This document shows, one piece after another, positions 12,261-22,400 of a stretch of 64,000 bases of DNA. The notes below the pieces were generated by a model. That model ran no database searches, was not told the DNA's origin, and saw only the letters and a program-made list of their open reading frames with translations. The DNA lies in assembly GCA_947561715.1 (NCBI GenBank), contig OX387202.1, positions 4,601,001 to 4,665,000 on the forward strand, written 5' to 3'. The stretch is from Ascidia mentula. Taxonomy: Eukaryota; Chordata; Ascidiacea; Phlebobranchia; Ascidiidae. How positions within the stretch are numbered: the stretch's first letter is position 1; each line of letters begins with the position of its first letter. The translations under genes were made by a program, and so were the position numbers.

Positions 12261-12560
12261 TGTTGTGCTATAGATGACCAACGGCACTATAGTGAAATAA
12301 GTGAAAATATCTTGAAAAAATTCTTGCTCTGGATGCGTTGGTAACAGCTCAGTGAAACGTAGCAACTTTTTTTTTGTCAGGAGGAAACTGAAAGAATAAT
12401 TCTTCATGAAATCAAAATGAGATACTATGATCTGTTCGAAAGGGTAAGTCATATAATAACGTCTAAAAATAATAAAAAAAATTAAGATTTTGCACAGGAA
12501 TATTCTGAAAATTTGGAAAACCGACATAAATATGCCGTAAAAAATGAAGTTGATTATTGA

Positions 12561-13814
12561 AACTGTTGGAAAATTTGTGGACTCAATTCTACACTCTATT
12601 TTTAAATGGCCGTAATGTAGTAATTTTCAACAACAATCAATACGTTACGTAGTAACTTAGTGTAGCGTATAAATAGATGATACATGTTGTGTTTCTTTGT
12701 ATTTGTTCGAATAATTGCAAAACCATAGAATGAAAAATAAAGCAAGCACACACGCATTTATAGGGAATTGAATTGCATTCAAAATACCACGCACACAAAC
12801 AAGAATCATGCACAATGGTCTGCGGAACATTCCACGAATCACGCGGCTGTGGCATGCAAGCGCACTGTTGCTGTCGTGTATATGTAATGGGGCGTGAAAC
12901 AATACATATGTACTTAATATAGAAATGTTATTCCGAAAATTGAAAGGAATTTTGTATCGCCAAAATGAAAATTATGCAAACATATCATTGTGAATTTAAA
13001 GTAATGAGGTCCTTTCCTTTTGTCTGAAGTCAACGCCATCTAACGACCTAATGTTGTAAAACATATCGCATTTTTTTTTTTTTTTTTTTTTTTAACAAAC
13101 ATTTTTATCCATCAAATAGACAAATCTAGAAGCTCAATCTTAACCAAAAATTATAAGAGTGTTGGAGAGCAAGATTAGCCTAAACCTCCAGTTTTAAGAT
13201 CGATGTTCCTCAAAATGTTTCTCATAGGACGTATGTTTAACCGTGGAAGAGCAATTAAATTGTTGCAGCCATTGTAAAGTTCACACTGCATAACTTTGCC
13301 GCGTTTCAGCCTGGACATCAATTCACCTGCCGTTTCCATTCAAGGCTTAATTGTAACTATCATACTTTTGTTACAATATTTTTGTTAAAATGATTTTATT
13401 ATTGGTTTTACTATAACTAAATAACTGAAGATGCCCACAGGACGAAATATATTCCAATCAACAGTCAGGTTGATTCTGTTGTCGAAAGCTTTGTGTTCAT
13501 ATTCATCATTTAAAACAATAACGTTTTATTTACTGTTAAAGTCTAGAAGGTGATTAACGATGGGTTGCATTCATTGATAAACCAGTTCATAAACTAAGTG
13601 GAAGATTGCGTCGTCATAGTAGATTACTTTCCAAAACAACTGTTTGGTCGTCATAGTAGAGTATATACGCCATCATAAGTTTATCTTGTTTTGTAATCAT
13701 GCACGATTTCGCAACGCAGCCACCTCCACACTGTAACTTCTCGCTCATACGATCGGAATGTAAAACTGCTCCTACTTTCTAAATCTACGAGATAAAATAC
13801 CGGAAAATAATTTT
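12561..13814. other. 3' flank of the GTPase pseudogene
   Basis: Non-coding and homologous to 25199-26100. It contains a run of 23 T at 13071-13093 and a CTGAAGA...GGACGAAAT string (13425-13447) that recalls a PLE hammerhead but lacks convincing helices. Confidence 0.5.
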
Positions 13815-14445
13815 TTGGTAATTGATTGCTCAGGAAAGTACAGACTAAGTCAGAAAGCGGCTTTAACCAACATTACAGACCCGTTTGTCCTCCAAAATCA
13901 ACCAAATCATCCGCTTGTAGGTTTCACTCCATTGTGCGTACCCAAGAAACGCATCTTGGTACGCACAACGGAGAGAAACGTTACAAGTATACATTTTGTA
14001 CAAAAAGATTTAGCAGAAAAACAATTTAAATGCGCGTATTCGATTTCACACTGCTGGGGAGAAACGTTTTCGTTACGATAATTGCAAAAAAATGCTTTAT
14101 AATGTCTGCAGTCTAAATCCACAGACGAACTCAAACTGGAGAGAAACCTTTCAAGTGCGCATTTGGTTTTAAATGGTTTAATCAGAGTGGTAATCTAAAA
14201 GCACACTCTCAAACTCGTATTGGATAGAATCCCTGTGCACATTTCGTTCAATAGGGTTCAAAAGCAAAGGCAATCTTGACAAACATATTCTAATTTATGC
14301 TGGAGAAAAACACTCGCAGCGATATTGGCGAGAAATAATTTAGAACTACGCCGAAAGCCAAAATTCACAGACGAATTCATACTGGGAAGAAACCCAGCAA
14401 GTGCAATCTTACTTTCAACAAGTTTGAGGATGGAAGGAGTCGACT
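13815..14445 (+). pseudogene. Zinc-finger array relic, copy 1
   Basis: Scattered frames show [12 protein letters not shown] linkers and finger pieces: FCTKRFSRKTI (about 13995-14027), HTGEKPFK near 14130 with [12 protein letters not shown] (14175-14215), and a late linker HRRIHTGKKPSKC (about 14360-14405). Frame changes and stops separate them. Copy 2 at 26105-27115 is longer and keeps two intact fingers. Confidence 0.65.
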
Positions 14446-15236
14446 CCAAAATTCCAAGAGTTTTCAGCATTTTCGCATTTTACCCCAAATATTTTTGGAA
14501 TTGTTTTGTTTTGTGCTTTTTTTTAATATTTGTTTAATACACCTTAGGAAATGGAAAAGCATTATGATAACCTTTCAAGTAAAGAAGCATTAAAATTGTG
14601 AAAAACATCAACAACGTTTTTGTGTCGACAATACACCAAACTATGCGACAGCGTGCAGGCAAATGCGTAAACGAAAAAACAGTGGGTGCAGTATGTGCAA
14701 GGGGTGCAGGGACGTTGCTGAACGTGTGCAGAACGCAAACACTCCGTGGATCCTAACTCCAAAACTGCCAACCAATTTACAAACCAACTTTGTGACCTTT
14801 TAATTAGAATGCAAAGTGACAAATAAAATAACAACATAGCTTTAGTTGCAAAACAGACAGCGACGGAAGGAACATTGTGCGACGACTATTTCGTTTTCAT
14901 CTCTCTCCATCTATCTCTAGCCCATATGTCTTGACTTAAAGAACGATATTTATATTAAAAAATATGTGATATGCACTGGGTTATTGAATTGGTCGATTGA
15001 TTATTAATCCCACAGCCGATTTGCCAATATGTCATTGAAAAGCGATACGATTAATCCAAAAGAACATATGTAAGTGCACACGACGTGATTATAATTTGTC
15101 GCAAAATGTAACAACGGTAAATACGCAAATTTTAGCAACCTGATTGTTGCGTCAAATAAATTTCCACAGTTCAATAAACCCCACCAAAACAAAACCAACC
15201 AAATGGAGGGCGTTGCGATATACGATTTTCCTGGGG
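14446..15236. other. Duplicated non-coding stretch
   Basis: Homologous to 27116-27824. No gene is visible; open frames are short and not shared between the copies. Confidence 0.45.
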
Positions 15237-15510
15237 TTAACTTAGATTTCCTGATACTCCTCTGAATGTAAGGTTGGAACACAAACCTAAAATCAACATG
15301 TTCGTTTTTCCAAAACTAGAAAGCGAACGGGCTGTCGTCCTACCAGTTCCAACATTACCACAATCTATCACTTGTACGTGTCGATTCGTGTGGAGCAAAG
15401 ACGGATTCGTTATCGCAAGAACTGTTTGGTGCGGTTTCGCCTGCACCAATGATTTAGTTCATATATTCTGCAGTATTTTTGGTGAATTGCATGATACTGG
15501 AAATTGTTAA
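15237..15510. other. Conserved duplicated segment of unknown nature
   Basis: About 270 bp well conserved with 28050-28320, including gttggaacacaa and aaatcaacatgtt. The plus frame here is open to 15510, but in the partner it is shifted (60 residues and then a stop), and the minus frame is open only here. I do not recognise a domain. It may be an old exon or an element relic. Confidence 0.35.
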
Positions 15511-15748
15511 CATTTTATATACTTTGCACAGAATTTTTAGCGCGTATAAATGATAACTGGGATTATGTTGGGACTGGTAGGACCACAGCCCGTTCGCTTT
15601 ATGCTTAGGGCGTTTAAAAATATAAGGACCGAAAGATCGACACTGGGTTTAATTAATCATAAGGTTCAGAGGCTTCGCAGCCAAGGCATTGCAGCCAAGC
15701 TGGATCAGCCCATTTTCACGACAAGTCGGAGCGAGATCTGAAAATCAA

Positions 15749-15821
15749 GCTCCCGGTGAGGTTTGAACTCACGAACCTGGGGTAACCAGGTCCAACGCTC
15801 TACCAACTGAGCTACAAGAGC
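15749..15821 (-). tRNA. tRNA-like sequence, anticodon uncertain (possible tRNA pseudogene)
   Basis: On the minus strand a 73-base cloverleaf is visible. Acceptor strands gctcttg and cgggagc form seven pairs. The D arm is GCTC-loop-GAGC with A box TAGCTCAGTTGG. The T arm is GTGAG-TTCAAAC-CTCAC with a good B box. The anticodon arm is abnormal: the self-complementary cctgg-ttacc-ccagg can pair in more than one register, giving UAC (Val) or GGU (Thr) in the loop, each with an irregular stem. This may be a pseudogene or the head of a SINE. It lies just upstream of the PLE. Confidence 0.6.
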
Positions 15822-16336
15822 TCAGTGGCTTCACTGGGTATATTGTGGCCAAGGTACACTGGTGCGCAAGCGCACAACCTGTCAGGCGACCTTCACAAGC
15901 GTAGAGGATCTCCACCACCGTAATCAGACAAAGCGGGTTTAATTAAAACACGAATTTTGGGTAAAATACGCAAGTATTTTAGGTAAAATACGCAAGAACT
16001 TGCCTACGCCATACTTGTCGGCAATACATGAGCTTTAAAACAATCTAAGCATCGTTATATTGCCAGCGGATGAAGGCAATCGTACGGTTGTTATGAACCA
16101 AGCGGATTATCACCATAAGTTACGGGGTCTTTTAAGTGATGTGAAAAACTCACGCGAGTTTGCAGCCGAGGTACAGAGCTTACGAGTGGAGCAACATGAA
16201 AGCATGGCATCCCTTGATGTGGTGTCATTGTTCAACAATGTACCGGTATCCTTAGCAATCAACACTGTTATGGCACGCTTAAAAGCTTGAGGATCGAACG
16301 CTTTTATCCCGGGAAGACGTTACAGAAGGACTTAAA

Positions 16337-16741
16337 TTGCGTTTAAACGCGACCTTTTTCTCGTTTCTGGGTGAGTTTTACCAACAGGTACTCGGGACGG
16401 CGATGGGTCCTCCCATATGCGTTGTAGTGGCTAATTTCGTGATGGAAATCATGGAGGAGAGAGCCCTTACCAGTTTTGCTCATCCTCCGTGCTACTGGAG
16501 ACGATATGTGGATGATACGTTTACCATTCTTGATGCAGCAAAAGTGCAAGACTTCCTGACTTACATTAACAGCATCGATGATTCCATCAAGTTTACGTTG
16601 GAAGAGGAGAGCGGTGGCAAGACACTCTTCTTGGATGTAGAAGTTTCCCGGGACAAGGATGGAATTATGAATACTCGTGTACATCGAAAACCAACACATA
16701 CGAATCGCTACGTTTCTTTCGGCACACCCGATAGAACATAA
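16337..16741 (+). pseudogene. PLE reverse transcriptase palm domain
   Basis: 134 residues holding the fingers/palm core: QQVLGTAMGPP, the metal-binding YVDD in WRRYVDDTF, and FLDVEVSRDKDG followed by HRKPTHTNRY. The frame is lost just after PDRT, where the sequence carries on in the frame of 16677-17375. The domain is therefore split between frames and probably not translated as one protein. Confidence 0.75.
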
Positions 16742-17375
16742 AAGGGCGGTTGTAAGATCGCTAATGGATAGAGCCAAGACCCAGGTTTCGAAAGAAAAAG
16801 AACAAGAAAAAGAGGTTATTGTCGTCAAAAATGCGCTGCGAACAAACCAATATTCTGCCTGGATGTTAAACGCGAGACCGGGAGTAACCCAGAAGCATGA
16901 AACGCCCACTAGCGGAACATTTGTAATTCCCTGCGTCCCTGGCCTTACCGAAACATTGCGAAGATTAATGTCGGATTACGGCATAAAAGTTTACTCGAAG
17001 CCTCATACTACGATTGGCAATCTAATATCTCGACCTTTTGCTACGGAGGCTTCCGAGCCAAAGGGGGTGGTCTATTCGATACCATGCAAGGATTGCAGTG
17101 GTATATACATCGGCGAAACCGGAAAGGCCTTTAAGACGCGACTGAAAGAGTATCGCCGTGATGTCGCATCGAAAGATGCCACCAAGACTGCGTTGGCAAA
17201 GCATGCGGTGACATTGCGACACGAAATTGCCTTTGATAAAGCCCAAGTGGAGAAGGAGTTGGACCACACCAAGCGGTTCTTTCTTGAGTCGCTTCACATT
17301 CACAAAAACAGTGGATGCGTCAACGACAAAGAACAATATGTTTTCTTTCCGGCAGTTTATAACAATTTGTTGTAA
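16677..17375 (+). pseudogene. PLE RT C-terminus plus GIY-YIG endonuclease
   Basis: Open for 232 codons. From about residue 12 it follows the RT thumb (SAHPIEHKRAVVRSL and onward). From about residue 125 it is a GIY-YIG nuclease: YSIPCKDCSGIYIGETG, then RLKEYRR, KHAVTLRHEI, FLESLHIHKN and VNDK. The Cys pair before the GIY-type core is characteristic of canonical Penelope endonucleases. The ATG at 16677 lies out of frame with the RT palm, so the start is not meaningful. Confidence 0.8.
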
Positions 17376-17506
17376 CAGTTGCATCTCCTGCAGTGTTTGG
17401 TGTTTTTGCCTCTAGCACGTGATTTGACAAGCGGTGTGAACGTGTCCTTTTTTCTTTTTGTGCCCCTGCGTGTTTTAATGTAGTTTACTTTGAAATTGCG
17501 TTATAC

Positions 17507-17541
17507 CTGATGAAGTCTCGTTGAATGGCAGACGAAACGTC
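17507..17541 (+). ncRNA. PLE hammerhead ribozyme motif
   Basis: CTGATGA, AGTCT, a loop, AGAC and GAAACGTC are all canonical. Helix I can form between ttatac before the core and gaataa after the cleavage C, with one mismatch. It lies in the tail of the most complete PLE. Confidence 0.75.
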
Positions 17542-17624
17542 GAATAAATACAGCACGTATATTTTATGCCAGAAGATCAGTACATTTTTAAATAGTAATA
17601 TGCCTGGCAGCAACAAGAATTTTA

Positions 17625-17795
17625 TATGTCAAACTAAGGCATTTTTCTACATGAAATTATCCGCGTTGCTCGAGCAAAACTTAGCCATGTGAAACCCCAT
17701 TCACGGTACGATTATTTCGCGTCTATGCGCTTGCGGCTTACTGAAACTTTGTCTGACATTCAGCTGAGCGAAACAATAAGGGTACAAAAAGATTG
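17625..17795 (+). repeat. Dispersed repeat family A, copy 3
   Basis: It matches 6575-6740 and 7705-7880 and is the left edge of segmental duplication copy 2. It follows the PLE tail by about 45 bp, with the aatatgcctggcagc string between. Confidence 0.65.
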
Positions 17796-18770
17796 TTTAC
17801 GCTTAACGAACTGCGACGTACCACGGATCCGCCAAGAAAATAATTCCCATTGTGTGTGAAGTGCTTTTCGCCATTTGTGCAAAACAGCAAAATGAGACAC
17901 ATCTCGTATACTTGACACACGACATCTACAGCGATTTCGCGACCAACGCTTCACGGTCGAACCAATCAAGAAATGAAATTTCTCAAGTTCCTGAATTTAG
18001 AATGTTTGGGATTTTTTACACTACTGTCACGGAATTATTTCCTACTTCGGCCCGGACCCTGCAGTAACGGCTCACCACTAAAGCCAAAGTCTCTCACGCT
18101 GGTTCGCTAAATGGGCTTCTCTTTGATACACAGGCTAAAACAATGGTAAAACGTGCATATACTCAGTAAATACCAATACCATCAATATTTTTCGTTTCGC
18201 GACACCCACTCCTAGTACAACACCACACCCAAAAAGCAAACTAACTCGACCGTGCCCAACGCACCTCCTCGCACCGGTAAATTGACCAATCAACGGTTTA
18301 CATGAAATCAATGGGGCGTTACAGGACGACGTGGCAAACATAGAAAAACGGCTGAAGTGTGAAAATAACGTGCGAGAAAAGATGGAAACATGGACAAAAG
18401 TGCGATGGGATGTGCGTATACAAGTAACAAGTGTGATTTGAATAAACAACACAGGTGAACAAAGAAAGAAAAAAATTAGTGTCATGTGTCGTGAAACGTG
18501 TGTCGTTGGTCGTTTTGCTACACTATATTGAAAGTAAAAAGCTCCTACGGGAAAACAAACCGCGCTTTTCAGTGAATTAATGAAAGTGGACGCATGCAGT
18601 GGTCTCGACTGTGTAATTTGCACTGAAATGAACAATAAATCCGTTGCGTAACATCATCACACAAACCAAAGTTTGTTGTTAGTGTTGAAATGATGAAAAT
18701 TTTATTCAGTGGGATAATTGGACGCCATTTGTGATTTTGTTTAGTTCCTAAGTGATTTTCAGACTAACTT
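17796..18770. other. Copy 2-specific sequence, no gene recognised
   Basis: About 900 bases present here and absent from the matching place in copy 1 (near 7880-7925). A 166-codon minus-strand frame (18135-18635) has no domain, and its start and end bear no relation to splice or signal features. It could be an inserted element or a region lost from copy 1. Confidence 0.4.
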
Positions 18771-19454
18771 GTCACTGCTAATTTGAAACCTTACGTCCCG
18801 TATGTCAAGATATCTCTACTTCATTCACGCATAGCAGACGCGAGACGACAAACAAGGTGTGGCTTATTCAGGGAAGGTATTGTTAGGCAATACAGCGTGC
18901 TGGGCATCAGTTCCTTTTCAGATTTTCGTATGGCGGTAACTAACTAATTGTGGAAGTGGGGTTAGAACTTATTCAGTTGTGTTTGTACAATTTTGTGTAA
19001 TGTGCACTTGTGCGTTAGTTGTGTAGACAAGCATTTCATTAGTTGAAGGTTTACATTTTAATTACGAGCACACTTAGCAGTTTGGATGTTCCAAAATACA
19101 AGTTTCTTATGTACATAGAGACACAATCTTCAGGTTTATACTTTGTTTCGACTTGTATGGTAAACTGATATGACCTTATCGGCCGAAACAGTGTATTCAC
19201 CTCTCTGCACCTCTCAAGTTTCTGATAATTGTATAAATGTAATCGTTTCATGGTAAAAAGTGTTCAAGAAAAAATGTGAGTTTTAGTTTATGAGATACTA
19301 GTATCCGTGAAATGTAAACCCTAAAGGAAATCGCAATTTATGTCTGACGGTTTTGATCATCAACGTCTTTTTGCAACAAATATATTCAACTTCAAGTTTC
19401 CTGTTTCATTTTGTTGAAGTTCCAGAAGTTGAATCTAAAGTTGTTGCAGAAAAA

Positions 19455-22400
19455 ATGTCACTAAAAAAGTTGTTACAACTTATTGTCATATCTTGTCTGT
19501 TGTTGTTATCCGTCTGCTTGGCAACGGATCAATTTTGCAACAAAGATGATGATCATTGTAAAACGGAACAGGACTTAAACTTGACAAGTATCATCCACTT
19601 TCTTGAACATGATGATGTTGCAGATAAACCAGTATCTGTTATATCAATAGCTGGTGCTCTCAAGGGAGGGAAATCTACTTTCCTGAGTTTGCTTGCAATG
19701 TATCTTGAAGCCAACCAGGTTAGTGAATCAATCGATTTTTTGAAAACATTATAAAAAATTCGTTTGTGAAATTTAGATCTTGAATACATTAGTTTATTTT
19801 AAAAATAGCCTAAACGACCACACGATGTAAACCTAATTGTAATGTAAGTTTCGGCACTACCGACAGGCTGTCGATCGCGCACCTTTTCTTGTATGTTAAA
19901 GCGATCCGTACACAGTTCTGATGGTGGACTTTTTTTAGAAAAAATATGTTTTTCCTAAGAAAATGCTTAAATTTAGTTCACAAATAACCTTGACTTCTGG
20001 ACGACAGATTTCATATTTGGATTATGGCAATTTTGTTTTGATTATGAATATAAAGTTTTGCTAAATTATATCCGCCTAAAATTTTTGTCGCGTAGTCTGC
20101 TTCCTGGTATACCGACGGGGAAAAGAAAATAGTTCAAAGTTTTCCTATCGGTCATGGATCGCCTGACAGAATGACAACTGGTATTGATATTTACCACCGT
20201 CCAATGTTTGTCACAGATAAACAAAAACGAAAGGTAGGTTGGCTTATATTTTTTTTATTTTTTCGATCGGGACATTTTTTGTCTGAATTTATAATATGGA
20301 GGAAATAAAAATGCATACGTATAAAGCATTATAAATAATAAGTATATGTAAGGAATAGATTTACTCGATAGTTTTTGTGAATGTTTTGTGATTGTTCTCT
20401 TTACAATATTGCGGAAAACAGTCCTGTAGAAGGCCTATACACTATTTTTTGTGAAGGTAGCAGTAATGTTGTTGGACACACAAGGATCGTTTGACAAAGA
20501 TGGAATTGTAAAATTTTCAGACATTTTTGCAATCAGCACTCTTATAAGTTCCATTCAAATATACAATATCAAGGGTGGAATAAACGAAAATCATCTAAAC
20601 CCACTTCAGGTGCTTGAATAACGTCATGCAAAACATTTGATCAACGTCATACAATGCATTTATAAACAACACACGAATATTTGAAGTATGTCGATTAGTT
20701 ATTATAAGTACAAAGCATTTGCAGATTTTCGTATCCTACTCGGCAAATTTCAAGATGACGAGAACAGAAAAACCTTTCCAGGTAAGTTTGTTATCGATTT
20801 TTAAATGCATCACGTTCACGCTTTTTAGGAGAATGTAAGTACATACATACAAAAAGCATGTTGACCCGCATAAGCTTTTTTGTTTAATAAAATAACGTAA
20901 TGTGTGGATGGAAAGTAGTCACATTTCATCCATTTATACATATGCGTTTACGTAAAAAAATTTTTAAAATTTTCTTTGCAGAAGCTTTCGTTTTTCTTCC
21001 AAAACATGCCTAGCTATAAAGAGTACCCACATGGCCTGGCAGGTGGTAAGAAATATTGCAATGAAAAAGTACTTGATTACGGACAGAACGACGTCGATGA
21101 AATTAAGGCTGTCCGTGACGGGTTGAAAAAGAGTTTTGATTCAATTGAATGTGTTCTGTTTCCTACACCTGGTTATGTGGTAGCTGGTGATGAACCACTT
21201 GGAGAAGGAGAAGATTTAAAACTCAAACGTAAGGTCATCTTTACTGCAAACACAATTACGTTATGCTGTTTTTAACATTTTTCAGATATTTTGGAATCTT
21301 ACAAAAAAGTCATCACCGAAGTTTTTCGAATGTTATTGGATCCAGTAATTACCAAAACAGAAATGGGAGCAGAGCAAACTGGTAAAACTTTGGCACAATT
21401 GGTTAAAGAATATTCCAAAACCATTCGGGAAGGCAATTTTAATAAGCCAGAAACTTTAATGAAGGTAAGCATTTGTTCTGCATGCATCCGGGGAAAATAA
21501 TTTGATGTCTTGGCGAATTCGAATAACTGGACTTCACTTTATGTTTCAGGCAAACTATAAAGGAAATGCTCACAATCTTGTCCAAGCACTTGTTGTTGAG
21601 TACAAAAAATCACTTGAAGAGGTAAGTTTATGTAGCATAACATTCTACTTCTGCAACTCGGGTTATTTCAATTATTTTTAACATTTTTATTTTACCACAG
21701 CCTGACCTCATTAATGCGTTTAAACATTCTTAGTTTTTTGTTTTTACTTAATGTCGGCTAAGTGCGCTAACACGAATACCGAAAGCGAAAAATTAATGAT
21801 AAGCTCAATTCTACACAATGTGAACGACAGCAGTGGTTATACGATAGGCCGCAATAGAACTTGTGCACGAACAATTATCGAACACACTCCTGGTTACAAA
21901 CCATTCCAACCAAAATACCGTCATCACAAGTAATGCATTTCCTCATATTAAATGTTCAGGTTTCATACACTGCGGAAAGTGAAACAGTTATTCGGAATAA
22001 ACACGATCAATTACAGGAAGAAATTATGAATAAATTCAGTGACAGACTAGATGAAACCAGTTTTCCAACATCTTTTCTGGAGTACAAAAAAATCCTGATA
22101 ACTCAAATGCTTCAATCGTTTGAAAATACTTTGAAAGGCTTTATTATGCAGAAGGTGAATTATATATAACTGTTTTCATTTTTTTGTTAAAAATGCTACA
22201 AACATAACAAGAGTTATGCCACAAAAAATACAGAACTTTACACAATAGTAAAAAAAATATCTAACAAGTAATGTCAGTGGAGAAAAAGCATCATTGTGTT
22301 ACACAACCTCACATCACACACTAGACATTCTAGACTGGAATCTTGTGTAAGTAGGCAACGAAAGTAGTCCACCTACCGCGCAGTTCTGAGAGCATAATGT

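Larger units (their letters stand above)
8512..12560 (+). pseudogene. Atlastin/GBP-like GTPase, decayed paralogue
   Basis: Exons match the intact paralogue at 19455-25198: 8512-8775, 9236-9373, 9598-9750, exon 4 near 9863-9921, 10421-10667, 10724-10902, 10988-11059, 11386-11572, 12381-12443 and 12498-12560. The product would have a signal sequence, P-loop GALKGGKST (residues 67-75), RMTTGID switch region and DTQG. It is broken in at least four places. The exon 4 acceptor is gone (gcag to gcat at 9861-9864). A CAA codon became TAA at 11021-11023. Exon 8 has an 8-bp deletion (187 against 195 bp) that meets a stop. The last exon lost about 92 bp and stops at 12558-12560. It has only one copy of the exon pair that is triplicated in the paralogue. 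A transcript of the first three exons could still be made. Confidence 0.85.
7705..15510. repeat. Segmental duplication, copy 1 (partner 17625-28320)
   Basis: The order of landmarks is the same in both copies: repeat A, a conserved upstream block (7916-8290 with 18770-19090), the GTPase exons, a 3' region with a CTGAAGA-type string (13425 with 25748), a zinc-finger relic (13815 with 26105) and an unknown conserved block (15237 with 28050). Copy 2 is longer because of exon triplication, a 208-bp hammerhead element and about 900 extra bases near 17.8-18.8 kb. Copy 1 alone has PLE insertions in two introns. Confidence 0.85.
16030..17580 (+). mobile_element. Penelope-like retroelement with RT, GIY-YIG and hammerhead tail
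   Basis: This is the most complete PLE in the window. 16060-16290 carries the N-terminal RT motifs (LPADEGN, then SLDVVSLFNNVPV), with an apparent internal deletion between them. 16337-16741 carries the palm with the catalytic YVDD, GTAMGPP and FLDVEV. 16677-17375, in another frame, carries the RT thumb and a GIY-YIG endonuclease with CKDCSGIYIGETG and its C-terminal LHIHKNSGCVNDKEQ. The frame breaks near 16290-16340 and 16735 mean the polyprotein is not intact. The tail holds a hammerhead (17507-17541) and the terminus tgccagaag (17567-17575). Penelope elements reverse-transcribe at the target with this RT/endonuclease pair. Confidence 0.85.

Noticed and set aside
13425..13447. CTGAAGA...GGACGAAAT string (also 25748-25771) as a hammerhead
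   Set aside because: Helix II does not pair well and there is no ACGTC or cleavage triplet in place.
16343..16909. 188-codon minus-strand open frame
   Set aside because: It is the antisense shadow of the PLE reverse transcriptase, whose YVDD and FLDV motifs are on the plus strand.
18135..18635. 166-codon minus-strand open frame with hydrophobic stretches
   Set aside because: No domain, no signal peptide logic and no counterpart in the paralogous segment; AT-rich codon make-up gives hydrophobic runs by chance.
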